Assembly (NCBI GenBank): GCA_964591605.1
Contig: CAZQEN010000123.1
Location: 1-19,383, forward strand
Reading direction: 5' to 3'
Source: CAYLLT01 sp964591605
GTDB lineage: Bacteria; Planctomycetota; Phycisphaerae; UBA1845; PWPN01
DNA: 19,383 nt
The position numbers and the translations under genes are program-made. Below are positions 1 through 5,367 of the stretch, piece after piece. Below the pieces are notes generated by a model. It ran no database searches, was not told the origin of the DNA, and saw only the letters and a list, made by a program, of their open reading frames with translations. Within the stretch, counting starts at the first letter, position 1; each line of letters begins with the position of its first letter.

Positions 1-669
1 GGCAGCGCGTCGACGGCGGCGAAGCTGGTGTGCCGTCGCTTGTTGGCGTCGAACGGGCTGATCCGCACCAGCCGATGCACGCCCCGCTCGCACGAGAGGT
101 AACCCATCGCGTAGGACCCCTCAACCTTCATGGTGATGCTGCGGATGCCGGCCCCTTCCCCGTCGGTACGGGCCAGTTCCTGCACGCTGTAGCCGTTGCG
201 CTCGAAGTAACGCAGGTACATCCGCAGGAGCATCTCGGCCCAGTCGCAGGCCTCCGTCCCGCCCGCGCCGGCCTGGATCGAGAAGAAGCAGTCGGCCGCG
301 TCGTTCTTGCCCGACAGCAGCGTCATGAGCTCGACGCGCTCGACGCCCTCCTTGAGGCGTGTCAGTTCGTTGTCGAGTTCCGCCCGGCTCTCGTCGTCGC
401 CGGCCTCCCGGGCCAGCTCGTACATCGCGCGGGCGTCCTGAGACTGCCTCAGGACGGCCTGAATCGGCTCAATGACCGCCTTGAGGCTCTTGAGCTCGTC
501 CACGACGCCCCGGGCCTTGTCCTGGACATCCCAGAAGCCCGGCTGGCCCATCTGCTCTTCGAGTTCCTTGCGGCGGGCGATTTTGGCAGGCAAGTCAAAG
601 AGAGTCCCGGATCGAGACAATCCGGGCCGTGAGGTCTTCCAGCGTCGTCGCGGGGTCTTCAAAGTGCAT
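1..669 (-). CDS. prfB: Peptide chain release factor 2 (partial, programmed +1 frameshift)
   Basis: Release factor 2 reads UGA and UAA stop codons and triggers peptide release on the ribosome. The first 24 codons (from ATG at 669) end in CTT at 600-598 followed by an in-frame TGA at 597-595. Reading resumes in +1 with GAC, and the second frame stays open to the left edge. Visible landmarks are the GAGGTEACDWA segment and the SPF tripeptide (encoded at 51-59) that recognises stop codons in RF2; the GGQ peptidyl-hydrolysis loop lies beyond the window. ATG 669 is preferred over ATG 675 because GGGAG lies 8 nt upstream of it. The family is about 365 residues and roughly 222 are present. Regulation is expected to be the classical autoregulation: low RF2 favours frameshifting at UGA. 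Identification is very secure. Confidence 0.96.
595..600 (-). promoter_or_regulatory. RF2 programmed +1 frameshift site (CTT TGA C)
   Basis: On the minus strand the codons CTT TGA are followed by C, the canonical slippery stop of bacterial prfB. The zero frame ends here and the +1 frame continues directly into conserved RF2 sequence. A short purine stretch (CGGGA) lies just upstream and could act as the internal Shine-Dalgarno stimulator, though it is weaker than the E. coli AGGGGG. The function as autoregulation is known from the family; the site itself is read directly. Confidence 0.93.
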
Positions 670-700
670 CAGCATCACTCCCGATGGATTACGAGATGCA

Positions 701-729
701 ACTATACTCAGCTCCCGGCCGCGGGACAA
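701..729 (-). promoter_or_regulatory. Sigma70-like promoter of prfB
   Basis: On the minus strand TTGTCC (729-724) and TATAGT (706-701) are separated by exactly 17 nt. Transcription would start near 694, giving a leader of about 25 nt before the ATG at 669. The good match, spacing and position fit a housekeeping promoter for prfB. This is inferred from sequence only. Confidence 0.6.
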
Positions 730-743
730 CTTTCGATGTCCCG
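722..743. promoter_or_regulatory. Palindrome overlapping the prfB -35 box
   Basis: CGGGACA and its exact reverse complement TGTCCCG flank an 8-nt spacer. The left arm covers the -35 hexamer of the predicted prfB promoter and the site lies in the divergent prfB/fpg interval, so it could be an operator. No regulator is known to match it, and a chance palindrome in GC-rich DNA is possible. Confidence 0.3.
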
Positions 744-874
744 TGAGCTCCACCTGCCGGTGGCACAAGGGTAGCGACGTCGCGCTCGCTGACCGGGGTT
801 TCGCTCGGCAGGCGGGTCCTGCCTGTTTCCGTCGCCTCGCCCTCCACGACAGGCGTCGGTATTCTGCGCGCACC

Positions 875-1672
875 ATGCCCGAACTCCCCGAAGTCGAACG
901 CGAGCGCAAGAAGGCCGAGGCCGCACTCGTCGGGCGGCGGATTGTGGCTGCGCGGGCGGCAGATGATCGAATTGTCTATGCCGGGGTGCTGCCAGCGGCA
1001 TTCGCGCGCCATCTGCGCGGGCGCCGGGTGCTGGGCGTAGGCCGCAAGGGCAAGTACCTGTGGATGGAGCTGGATCGCCGACCGTGGCCGGTGATGCACT
1101 TCGGGATGGGCGGCCATTTCGAGGTCTATGGCCAGGCACACGAACGACCCCCCTACTGGAAGATGGAACTGGTGACTGACGCCGGGCCGCGCCTGGCGAT
1201 GACGAATCCGCGGCGGCTGGGGCGGATCCGGCTGCTGGACGATCCGCAGAGCGAGCCGCCGATCGGACTGCTGGGATTCGATCCGCTGCTGGACATGCCG
1301 CCGCCGGCACGGTTCGCCGCGCTGCTGGGCGGGCGGAAGGCGCCGGTCAAAGCCGTACTGCTGGATCAGTCAGTGGCGGCGGGTGTGGGAAACTGGATCG
1401 CCGACGAGGTGCTGTATCAGGCGGGAATCGCCCCGCAACGCCGGGCGTCATCGCTGAACCGCGCGGAGCTGGAACGGCTGCGCAGCGTGCTGGCGCGGGT
1501 GATCCGCAAAGCGGTCGACGTGGACGCCGACAAGGATCGGTTCCCGCGGCACTGGCTGTTTCATTACCGCTGGGGTCGCCGGAAAGACGCCCGCACCGGG
1601 CGCGATGAGCCGATCGAGCACTGCGTGGTGGGAGGGCGCACGACCGCGTGGGTGCCGACGATCCAGAAGTGA
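875..1672 (+). CDS. Fpg/Nei-family DNA glycosylase, zincless (plant-like) type
   Basis: This base-excision repair enzyme removes oxidised purines such as FapyG and 8-oxoG and cuts the abasic site by beta/delta elimination. The start at 875 gives MPELPEVE, whose Pro2 (after Met removal) is the catalytic nucleophile and Glu3 the acid. Lys60 sits in the conserved RKGKYLW segment. The helix-two-turn-helix lies at about residues 165-185 (VGNWIADEVLYQAG). The C-terminal beta-hairpin keeps the phosphate-binding GGR (253-255) and ends VPTIQK. All four cysteines of the usual zinc finger are absent, as in plant FPG and NEIL1. The length of 265 residues is normal. The stop codon TGA shares two bases with the inverted repeat that starts the next element. 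The open frame extends upstream to 629, but the conserved N-terminus fixes the start. Confidence 0.92.
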   Translation: MPELPEVERERKKAEAALVGRRIVAARAADDRIVYAGVLPAAFARHLRGRRVLGVGRKGKYLWMELDRRPWPVMHFGMGGHFEVYGQAHERPPYWKMELVTDAGPRLAMTNPRRLGRIRLLDDPQSEPPIGLLGFDPLLDMPPPARFAALLGGRKAPVKAVLLDQSVAAGVGNWIADEVLYQAGIAPQRRASSLNRAELERLRSVLARVIRKAVDVDADKDRFPRHWLFHYRWGRRKDARTGRDEPIEHCVVGGRTTAWVPTIQK

Positions 1673-1704
1673 GTTTCGAGTTTCGAGTGTCAAGTTTCGA
1701 GTTG
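1671..1704 (+). repeat. Left inverted repeat of the IVS-like element (7-bp units)
   Basis: Five tandem heptamers are visible, two exact GAGTTTC units and three variants. The arm begins at base 2 of the fpg TGA stop, so the repeat supplies part of that stop codon. It pairs with 2084-2117 with two mismatches. Confidence 0.85.
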
Positions 1705-1733
1705 GGACCACCCTCAGTCGAAAGGAGCAAGCT

Positions 1734-2105
1734 CTGGGTGCATCGTACCGAGATCTCTTGGTGTGGCAGAAGAGTATAGATCTGGTTGTCGCGGTGTATG
1801 GGGCGAGTAGAGTGTTCCCGCGCGAGGAAATGTTCGGGCTGACAAGCCAGATCAGACGGGCGGCCGTGTCAATTCCAAGCAATATCGCTGAAGGCCAGGG
1901 CCGGCTCACTCGGGGAGAGTTTCGACAGTTCCTGGGCCAAGGACGCGGAAGCCTGTATGAACTGGAAACACAGGTCGAGGCGGCCGCGCGACTCTCATTT
2001 CTGCCGCGCCACGAGGCGGACCATCTTCTCCGACGCTCCGAGGAAATCAGCCGGATGCTCAATGGCCTGCTCCTTTCGCTTGGCAACTCGAAACTCGACA
2101 CTTGA
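1734..2105 (+). CDS. Four-helix-bundle protein (23S rRNA IVS / S23 family)
   Basis: The product resembles the small proteins encoded in 23S rRNA intervening sequences (PF05635/TIGR02436), related in fold to the Avd accessory proteins of diversity-generating retroelements; their biochemical role is unclear. The N-terminal YRDLLVWQKSIDLV and the central signature SIPSNIAEGQGR are diagnostic, and the rest is predicted helix. AAGGAG (1722-1727) lies 6 nt before an in-frame CTG at 1734. That start gives 123 residues, the normal family length, with the conserved YRDLLVWQ just after it. The only in-frame ATG is at 1605 inside fpg, and the GTG at 1761 would cut off conserved residues, so a CTG start is the best guess. 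The last residues (NSKLDT) and stop codon are encoded within the right inverted repeat. Confidence 0.85.
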   Translation: MGASYRDLLVWQKSIDLVVAVYGASRVFPREEMFGLTSQIRRAAVSIPSNIAEGQGRLTRGEFRQFLGQGRGSLYELETQVEAAARLSFLPRHEADHLLRRSEEISRMLNGLLLSLGNSKLDT

Positions 2106-2117
2106 AACTCGAAACTC
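2084..2117 (-). repeat. Right inverted repeat of the IVS-like element
   Basis: This is the reverse complement of the left arm at 32 of 34 bases and is made of GAAACTC-type units. It encodes the last six codons and TGA stop of the four-helix-bundle gene, so gene end and repeat are fused. The permease start lies 19 bp downstream. Confidence 0.85.
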
Positions 2118-2135
2118 CTCTGCCCGTCCGTTACC

Positions 2136-3488
2136 ATGCCGCTCATGCCGGAGACAACACCCCCAGCAGCAGAGACCCTCCCCCCCGCCGCGCCGCGCGA
2201 GCAGACGCTGGTTCGCACCATGGGCCTGTGGTCACTCGCGATCTACGGCGTGGGCGACATGCTGGGGTCGGGGATCTACGCCCTGATCGGCAAAGCCGCG
2301 GGGATCATGGGCAATGCGATCTGGCTCGCGTTCCTGGCCAGCATGGTGGCCGCGCTGCTGACCGCGATGTCCTATGCGTGCATCGGATCGCGGTATCCGC
2401 GGGCGGCCGGAGCGGCGTATGTCACCCAGCGGGCATTCGGGTGGTCGTTTCTGTCGTACCTGGTCGGCCTGGCGGTCATGGCGTCGGGGCTCACATCGAT
2501 GGCGACGGCCACGCGGGCGTTCGGCGGCTACTGTCGCGAAATCGCCCCGCAGATCCCTCTGGAAGCGCTGATCATTGCCTTCGTGCTGGCCCTGTCGTTC
2601 GTGAACTTCTGGGGCATGCGCGAGAGCACGTGGCTCAACATCGTCTGCACCACGGTGGAAGTGTCTGGACTGGCGTTCATCATCGCGATCGGCCTGCGCT
2701 TCTGGGGCAGCGTGGACTACCTGGAGGCGCCGGCCTCGGCCCCCGGCGGGCTTTCGACCGGGCTCGTGCTCAACGGTGCCGTGCTGACGTTCTTCTCGTT
2801 CGTGGGCTTCGAGGACCTGCTCAACGTGGCCGAGGAGGTCAAAGAGCCCGAGCGGACGCTGCCCCGCGGGCTGCTGCTGGCCATGGTCATGGTGACGATC
2901 ATTTACATGTCGGTGGCCGTCAGCGCGATCTCCGTTGTCCCCCACGCGGAGCTGGCCCGTTCGCAGTGGCCGCTGGTCGAGGTGGTCAGGCGGGGCGCCC
3001 CATGGTTTCCGCACACCCTCTTTACCGTCGTCAGCATGTTCGCCATCACCAACACCGCCCTGCTCAATTACATCATGGGGTCGCGGCTCGGATACGGTAT
3101 GGCCCGGCAGGGGCTGCTGCCGCGCATCCTGGCGCGGATTCACGCGACGCGGCGCACGCCGCACGTGGCAATCGGGGCGCTGATGGTGGTCGTGCTGACG
3201 CTCGCCCTGTCGGGCGACATCGCGGCCCTGGGCAAGGCGACGGCCACGCTGCTGCTGGGCTGCTTTACGGTGGTGAACATGGCACTGGTGGTGCTCAAGC
3301 TCCGGCCGCACGAGCCGCGCGGGCAGTTTGAGGTGCCGATCGCGGTTCCCATTGCCGGGGCTCTGGTGTGCGTTCTGCTTCTGCTGAATGCGCAGCGCGA
3401 GGAGTTGCTCATTTCGGGGGCGCTGTTGCTGGCGATCATCCTGATGTATGTGGTACTCAGGCCGCGCGGCGTGGCGAATGAGGCGTAG
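2136..3488 (+). CDS. APC-family amino acid permease
   Basis: This is an inner-membrane amino acid/polyamine/organocation transporter; the substrate cannot be told from sequence. The 450 residues contain about 12 hydrophobic segments. TM1 carries the unwound glycine motif GVGDMLGSGIYALIG (about residues 38-52) that binds the substrate carboxylate. TM6 has the FSFVGFEDLLNVAEEVKEP segment typical of the superfamily, with its amphipathic continuation. TM8 is around FAITNTALLNYIMGSR. The first 25 residues are Pro/Ala-rich and cytoplasmic. ATG 2136 and ATG 2145 are both possible starts and neither has a clear Shine-Dalgarno site. The gene follows the IVS-like element by 19 bp and may depend on read-through from fpg. 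Permease assignment is secure. Confidence 0.93.
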   Translation: MPLMPETTPPAAETLPPAAPREQTLVRTMGLWSLAIYGVGDMLGSGIYALIGKAAGIMGNAIWLAFLASMVAALLTAMSYACIGSRYPRAAGAAYVTQRAFGWSFLSYLVGLAVMASGLTSMATATRAFGGYCREIAPQIPLEALIIAFVLALSFVNFWGMRESTWLNIVCTTVEVSGLAFIIAIGLRFWGSVDYLEAPASAPGGLSTGLVLNGAVLTFFSFVGFEDLLNVAEEVKEPERTLPRGLLLAMVMVTIIYMSVAVSAISVVPHAELARSQWPLVEVVRRGAPWFPHTLFTVVSMFAITNTALLNYIMGSRLGYGMARQGLLPRILARIHATRRTPHVAIGALMVVVLTLALSGDIAALGKATATLLLGCFTVVNMALVVLKLRPHEPRGQFEVPIAVPIAGALVCVLLLLNAQREELLISGALLLAIILMYVVLRPRGVANEA

Positions 3489-3495
3489 AAGGTGT

Positions 3496-3534
3496 CCACG
3501 GGTTCCGGTCGCCTGCGGCGACCTTCCCCCGTGG
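3496..3534 (+). terminator. Two-tier hairpin after the permease gene
   Basis: An inner stem GGTCGCC (3507-3513)/GGCGACC (3517-3523) with a 3-nt loop sits inside an outer stem CCACGGG (3496-3502)/CCCGTGG (3528-3534). It begins 8 nt after the permease stop. There is no U-run, so termination by this structure is plausible but unproven. Confidence 0.45.
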
Positions 3535-3558
3535 CCCTGGACGCCGGCGGCGCAAGAA

Positions 3559-3585
3559 AGCGGCCGGCGCCGGGCGCCGGCCGCT
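3559..3585 (-). terminator. Strong GC-rich hairpin between convergent genes
   Basis: AGCGGCCGGCGCC (3559-3571) pairs exactly with 3573-3585. Read on the minus strand the stem is followed by TTTCTT, matching an intrinsic terminator for the secreted-protein gene that ends at 3613. It could also act weakly for the permease from the other side. Confidence 0.7.
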
Positions 3586-3612
3586 GTTGGGTTGGATCAC
3601 TTGCCGCGACGC

Positions 3613-4170
3613 TTACCGGCCGCGTCGCACAAACTTCTGGGGTACCGCGGTGCGGACGTACGGCCGAACCGCCGTGGCCCGCGGGCTGGAGTACGAGTGG
3701 GTGCTGGCCGTCACCTGCCCGCCTGGGTTTGCGTCGCCCCGCGCCAGAGCGGTAGAGGCGCCGTTGTAGCCGCTTCGGGTGGTTCCGCCGGCTTCCACCT
3801 CACGGACCACTCCGCCCTGCGACAGCACGGTGCCGTAGCTGCCGTTGACCTGGCCGTTTGTGCCCACGCTCACGTTGAACGTCCCGGCGTAGGCGGGGCC
3901 GTGCTGCGGGGCGATGGCGTGACTGAACGAGAAGTCGAGCCCGTCCTTGTCCACGCCCACCGCCAGGCCGCGGGAGAGGTTGATGTCGCCGGTCTGCGTG
4001 CGGGTCCGGCTCACGCCCATCCCGCCGGGGGCACCATCGTAACTGGCGGTCGCACCGGCCGTCCCGCCGCCCGCGTTGTTGGCCCAGGCATTCGTTGTCG
4101 CCTCGCCAGCCATCGCACTGATGGTCAGGCCGCCGACGATCAGCATCGCATGTTTCATGGACCGTTTCAT
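3613..4170 (-). CDS. Secreted Gly/Ser/Thr-rich protein of unknown function
   Basis: No known family was recognised. The 185 residues begin with a Sec-type signal peptide (MKRSMKHAM, then a hydrophobic stretch to about residue 21), and a cleavage site near AMA-GEA is likely. The mature part is rich in Gly, Ala, Ser and Thr and lacks cysteine. It has a segment DKDGLDFSFSHAIAP and many alternating polar residues suggestive of beta strands. The C-terminus is basic (VRRGR). ATG 4170 was chosen over 4221 because AAAGGAAA precedes it and the signal peptide then starts correctly. It shares the MKRS start, orientation and export signal with the next gene upstream on this strand, so the two probably work or are expressed together. 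A strong hairpin terminator follows. Confidence 0.75.
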   Translation of the reverse strand: MKRSMKHAMLIVGGLTISAMAGEATTNAWANNAGGGTAGATASYDGAPGGMGVSRTRTQTGDINLSRGLAVGVDKDGLDFSFSHAIAPQHGPAYAGTFNVSVGTNGQVNGSYGTVLSQGGVVREVEAGGTTRSGYNGASTALARGDANPGGQVTASTHSYSSPRATAVRPYVRTAVPQKFVRRGR

Positions 4171-4247
4171 GGCTCGTTTCCTTTCATTCTCGCCGAACCA
4201 TTGCGGGTTCGGCAGATTCATGTACTCCCAGGATCTTCCTGTTAACC

Positions 4248-4298
4248 CCTCGCTTGCGCTTCGGGCTCTACTGATCCTCGCTAGCGCTCCGGGCTCTA
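4248..4298. repeat. Tandem pair of 23-bp repeats
   Basis: Two copies of a 23-bp unit, CCTCGCT-N-GCGCT-Y-CGGGCTCTA, lie at 4248-4270 and 4276-4298 with only two differences. A degenerate third copy is visible from about 4304. The spacing is 28 bp. They lie in the 225-bp gap between the two secreted-protein genes. Function is unknown; scattered intergenic repeats of this general kind are common in planctomycete genomes. Confidence 0.6.
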
Positions 4299-4330
4299 TT
4301 TCGATTCTCGATTGCGATCTCCCTTGTCGC

Positions 4331-4379
4331 CGCCTCCGGCCTGGGCGACCCTCGCATCGGGGGCACGAGGCCGGAGGCG
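4331..4379 (-). terminator. 12-bp inverted repeat downstream of the beta-roll gene
   Basis: CGCCTCCGGCCT (4331-4342) pairs perfectly with AGGCCGGAGGCG (4368-4379) across a 25-nt loop, starting 16 nt after the stop codon of the gene ending at 4396. No U-run follows on the minus strand, so it may be a partial terminator or a 3' mRNA-stabilising hairpin. Confidence 0.4.
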
Positions 4380-4395
4380 ACGGGTTGTACGCTCC

Positions 4396-5118
4396 TTACG
4401 GCTTCACTTCGACCACCGCGGCGCGGCTGTTGCCACGACCGTAGAAGTCACTGGTGGTGGACGCCCGCGCGTTCACCTGGCTGTGCCGGCGGAAGCCGCT
4501 GACGCTCACGCCGTAGCCGTCGGCGTTGGCGGTCGCCCGGTAGCCGGCACGGCTGTCGGAGACCACGTCGCTGGTCGCGACACCGCCGAAGGTATCGGCG
4601 AGCGAATCACTCACGCTGGTCGCCCGGCCTCCGAAGCTGCCGTGGCTGCGGGCCGCGCTGTCGCTGCGGGCGTAGCCGTAGCGGCTCAGCGCCGTGGAGT
4701 AGGAATCGCTGCGGGCGATGCCGCCGAAGGCCCCGCGGGCGCGGGCATCGCTGTTGCTGATGGCGACGCCTCCGATGGCCCCGGCAATGCTCTCACTGGT
4801 GGCAACCGCCCGGCCGCCCCAGACGCCCCGCGCATCAGCGCGGGAGTTGCTGATCGCCAGGCCACCCATATCGGCGACCGCGTAGGCGTCGCTGACGGCC
4901 TCGCCGCCCCGCCGCCCGATCGCCTCGGAATTGGCAATCGCCCTTCCGCCATTGGTTGCCGCCGACATGGCCGTCGCGTCCGCATTCCCGACGGCGACGG
5001 CGTTGGATGACGCCGAGCCGCCATTGCTGGCCACTGAAACCGCCGTTGCGGATGCTCCCAGGGCGACGGAGGAGGCCAGCCCGACCAGTCCGATGCTCGT
5101 AATCCATGAGCGTTTCAT
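4396..5118 (-). CDS. Secreted repeat protein, beta-roll-like (GG-A-S repeats)
   Basis: This is a 240-residue exported protein with a signal peptide (MKRSWITS, hydrophobic core to residue 20, cleavage near ASA-TA). The mature chain is built of imperfect repeats, each starting with an aromatic or aliphatic residue plus Gly-Gly followed by alternating Ala/Ser, as in GGVAISNSDARARGA. Gly-Gly pairs fall at residues 33, 57, 71, 85, 101, 116, 132, 163 and 178, a period of 14-16. Alternating small residues at this period resemble beta-solenoids and YadA-head beta-rolls, but there is no YadA anchor, so a free or surface-deposited solenoid is inferred. There is no cysteine. The start is supported by GAGGAG 9 nt upstream of ATG 5118. 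The repeats could also favour copy-number change or mis-assembly. Confidence 0.78.
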   Translation of the reverse strand: MKRSWITSIGLVGLASSVALGASATAVSVASNGGSASSNAVAVGNADATAMSAATNGGRAIANSEAIGRRGGEAVSDAYAVADMGGLAISNSRADARGVWGGRAVATSESIAGAIGGVAISNSDARARGAFGGIARSDSYSTALSRYGYARSDSAARSHGSFGGRATSVSDSLADTFGGVATSDVVSDSRAGYRATANADGYGVSVSGFRRHSQVNARASTTSDFYGRGNSRAAVVEVKP

Positions 5119-5239
5119 GACTTACCACTCCTCTACCAGCTCGATACCCGCGTCTGTCCCGGCGGTACCGCCCCAGCGGCTCCGTCCGTCAGTCGCCGTG
5201 GTATCAGACACGTCGGGGGTACAATAGTTGGCACTCTGA

Positions 5240-5291
5240 AACTAATTTCCGGTGTGAACTAATTGTGAAATCCGTCACGGGGCGGTGACGG
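5240..5291. promoter_or_regulatory. Possible operator region between divergent secreted-protein genes
   Basis: The AT-rich 8-mer AACTAATT occurs at 5240-5247 and again at 5257-5264. Just downstream, CCGTCAC (5272-5278) and GTGACGG (5285-5291) form a perfect palindrome with a 6-nt spacer. They lie between the divergent starts at 5118 and 5368, where regulatory sites are expected. The regulator is unknown and the assignment is inference. Confidence 0.3.
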
Positions 5292-5315
5292 GGGCGGGGG
5301 GCGGCGGTGAGGCGT

Positions 5316-5321
5316 TATAAT
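5316..5321 (+). promoter_or_regulatory. -10 element upstream of the propeller operon
   Basis: A consensus TATAAT lies about 47 bp before ATG 5368 in otherwise very GC-rich DNA. No recognisable -35 hexamer is found at 16-18 bp, only a G-rich tract, so an activator may be needed or the -10 match may be fortuitous. Confidence 0.4.
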
Positions 5322-5367
5322 GAACCCCAGTCGCGGTAATGTCGCTTTCCTACAGTGAGTGCGGACC

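Larger units (their letters stand above)
1671..2117 (+). mobile_element. IVS-like element: S23/four-helix-bundle gene between 34-bp inverted repeats
   Basis: A 34-bp arm at 1671-1704 matches the reverse complement of 2084-2117 at 32 of 34 positions. Each arm consists of about five 7-bp units related to GAGTTTC. Inside lies one gene for a four-helix-bundle protein of the 23S rRNA intervening-sequence family. A second inverted pair, CGAAAGGAGCA (1719-1729) against 2068-2078, continues the potential stem. The transcript could fold into one long stem with the gene in the loop, the same layout as intervening sequences inside 23S rRNA genes. Here it sits between fpg and a permease instead. The repeats reach the fpg stop codon exactly. 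Mobility is inferred; no recombinase gene or target duplication was identified. Confidence 0.55.

Noticed and set aside
30..632. Long plus-strand open frame opposite prfB
   Set aside because: It lies antisense to conserved RF2 sequence and its product has no recognisable features; it is a shadow frame of GC-rich DNA.
1671..1704. Possible CRISPR or minisatellite from the repeated GAGTTTC units
   Set aside because: The units are only 7 bp, directly adjacent without spacers, and mirrored at the other end of the gene. They form inverted-repeat arms, not a CRISPR array.
1671..2117. Diversity-generating retroelement suggested by the Avd-like fold
   Set aside because: No reverse transcriptase, template repeat or variable repeat is present; the SIPSNIAEG signature fits the rRNA-IVS/S23 family better.
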